Shown: piece by piece, positions 63,437 to 64,000 of the stretch | Position numbering within the stretch: position 1 is the first letter of the stretch | Layout: each line of letters begins with the position of its first letter | Assembly (NCBI GenBank): GCA_016703625.1 | Contig: JADJBP010000001.1 | Span: 682,001 to 746,000, forward strand | DNA: 64,000 nt | Reading direction: 5' to 3' | From: Chitinophagaceae bacterium | GTDB lineage: Bacteria; Bacteroidota; Bacteroidia; Chitinophagales; Chitinophagaceae | Made by a program: the position numbers and the translations under genes | The notes under the pieces: generated by a model | Told to the model about the DNA's origin: nothing | What the model saw: only the letters and a program-made list of their open reading frames with translations | The model's database searches: none

Positions 63437-64000
63437 TTAATTTTTAGAACTGTCGTTTTTTGCAGGTGTGATCGAAAGTGGCGGCACACTGGTTTGTGTA
63501 GTTGCAGGTGCAGCCGGTTTACTGTTTAAAGGAGCTCCTACAGCAATATCGCAACGGTGGCCTGGTTCTCCGTGAGGAGGGTTCATTCCGGGTGCGGTTT
63601 TTGTGTATTGGGAACCTGGCTAATTGATACCGGATTTGGTTGGGCATTTGCAGCTGCCGGTTGTTGCTGAACATTGACTGGTGCGGGTTTGCTGTTTAAA
63701 GGTGCACCAACATTGATATCGCAGCGGTGACCCGGCTGGCCATGCGGCGGATTCATACCCGGCGCTGTTGTTGCAGGTGCAGCAGTGTTTGTAATAGTAG
63801 TTGGCTGAGTTACCTGCATGTTATTTTGCTGTGGCATCAGGTTTACCGGTGCTGTTTGTGTTCCGGGAATAGCGGGGGCTGTGCCGGGAATGGTAACAGG
63901 TACGGTATTAGGAACCACATTGGTAGTTTGTATTGTTGATGGCGGTACAGTATCCTTATTTTCTGATCCTGGTGTGATCAATGACTGATCAACATAATCT
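63437..64000 (-). CDS. Secreted-type Pro/Thr/Gln-rich protein with repeated PPHGxPGHRCDI motif, partial and frameshifted
   Basis: Runs in from beyond the window end (DYVDQSLITPGSENKD at the edge). Low-complexity Pro/Thr/Ala/Gln sequence surrounds two copies of GMNPPHG(Q/E)PGHRCDI followed by (N/A)VGAPLNSKP. The second copy is in another frame: the first frame ends KPHPE at 63583; adding one A to the A-run near 63600 gives TQKTAPGMNPPHGEPGHRCD, then a tail TSVPPLSITPAKNDSSKN and TAA at 63437. The PPHGxPGHRCD motif recurs in Bacteroidota secreted proteins of unknown function. The N-terminal signal lies outside the window. Confidence 0.75.

Overview
The window looks like a chromosome segment of a Bacteroidota bacterium, most likely Chitinophagia/Chitinophagaceae. 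This rests on the TAnnTTTG promoter -7 boxes just upstream of several genes, a PorT protein of the type IX secretion system (T9SS), T9SS-type C-terminal sorting domains, a TonB-dependent receptor with a carboxypeptidase-regulatory-like N-terminal domain, a DUF1800/DUF1501 gene pair, a short ATP synthase epsilon subunit, and a dcw cluster in the usual Bacteroidota order. No rRNA, tRNA, CRISPR array, transposase or phage structural gene was recognised.

Layout. 1-8 kb: DUF1800 (cut by the window edge) and DUF1501 secreted proteins, a GNAT-like protein, dnaX and the pyruvate dehydrogenase E2 subunit. 8.1-9.9 kb: an AT-rich decay zone with remnants of a membrane-anchored methyltransferase and a DCC-family (DUF393) gene. 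10.4-15.1 kb: a tandem duplication of a two-gene unit, a small secreted protein plus a secreted metzincin-type protease. 15.2-31.5 kb: mostly housekeeping genes (YkuK, EngB, MenG/UbiE, PorT, dihydroorotase, MutS-like, YifB, ABC exporter, SemiSWEET, DUF983, PAP2) with an ORF6N protein. 30.4-34.5 kb: a possible metal-acquisition locus (PepSY membrane protein, TonB-dependent receptor, small Cys/His protein). 35.8-38.1 kb: glycerol kinase and aquaglyceroporin. 39.5-41.7 kb: atpD and atpC separated by a broken four-helix-bundle (S23/IVP-type) gene flanked by inverted short-word repeats. 41.8-44.7 kb: acyltransferase, YqgE, and a histidine kinase missing its N-terminus. 45.1-62.3 kb: mraZ-rsmH-ftsL-ftsI-murE-mraY-murD-ftsW-murG-murC-ftsQ-ftsA-ftsZ, the division and peptidoglycan precursor cluster. 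It is preceded by three 10-bp-spaced GTGGGA-like repeats matching the known MraZ operator and by a helically phased array of ATCCACA words. 62.4-64 kb: a conserved hypothetical gene and a secreted protein with repeated PPHGxPGHRCDI motifs.

A dominant feature is the number of interrupted reading frames. About 17 lesions fall in about 14 genes (DUF1800, dnaX, pdhC, the duplicated small gene, engB, the ABC exporter, the PepSY protein, glpK, glpF, an endonuclease/exonuclease/phosphatase gene, the four-helix-bundle gene, mraY, ftsZ and the last gene). About half lie in homopolymer runs and several are in genes that are normally essential, so consensus errors (for example from long reads) are the simplest explanation for most. 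The lesions in engB and the PepSY gene look like real or assembly-level deletions, and dnaX and the four-helix-bundle gene carry clean in-frame stops. I annotate the reconstructed full-length genes and mark each lesion.

The most promising material for follow-up is the repeat-flanked four-helix-bundle cassette between atpD and atpC, the phased repeats upstream of mraZ, the duplicated protease/small-protein unit, the 29-nt perfect palindrome inside the ORF6N gene, and the GC-rich palindromes found both between genes and inside murE and ftsZ.
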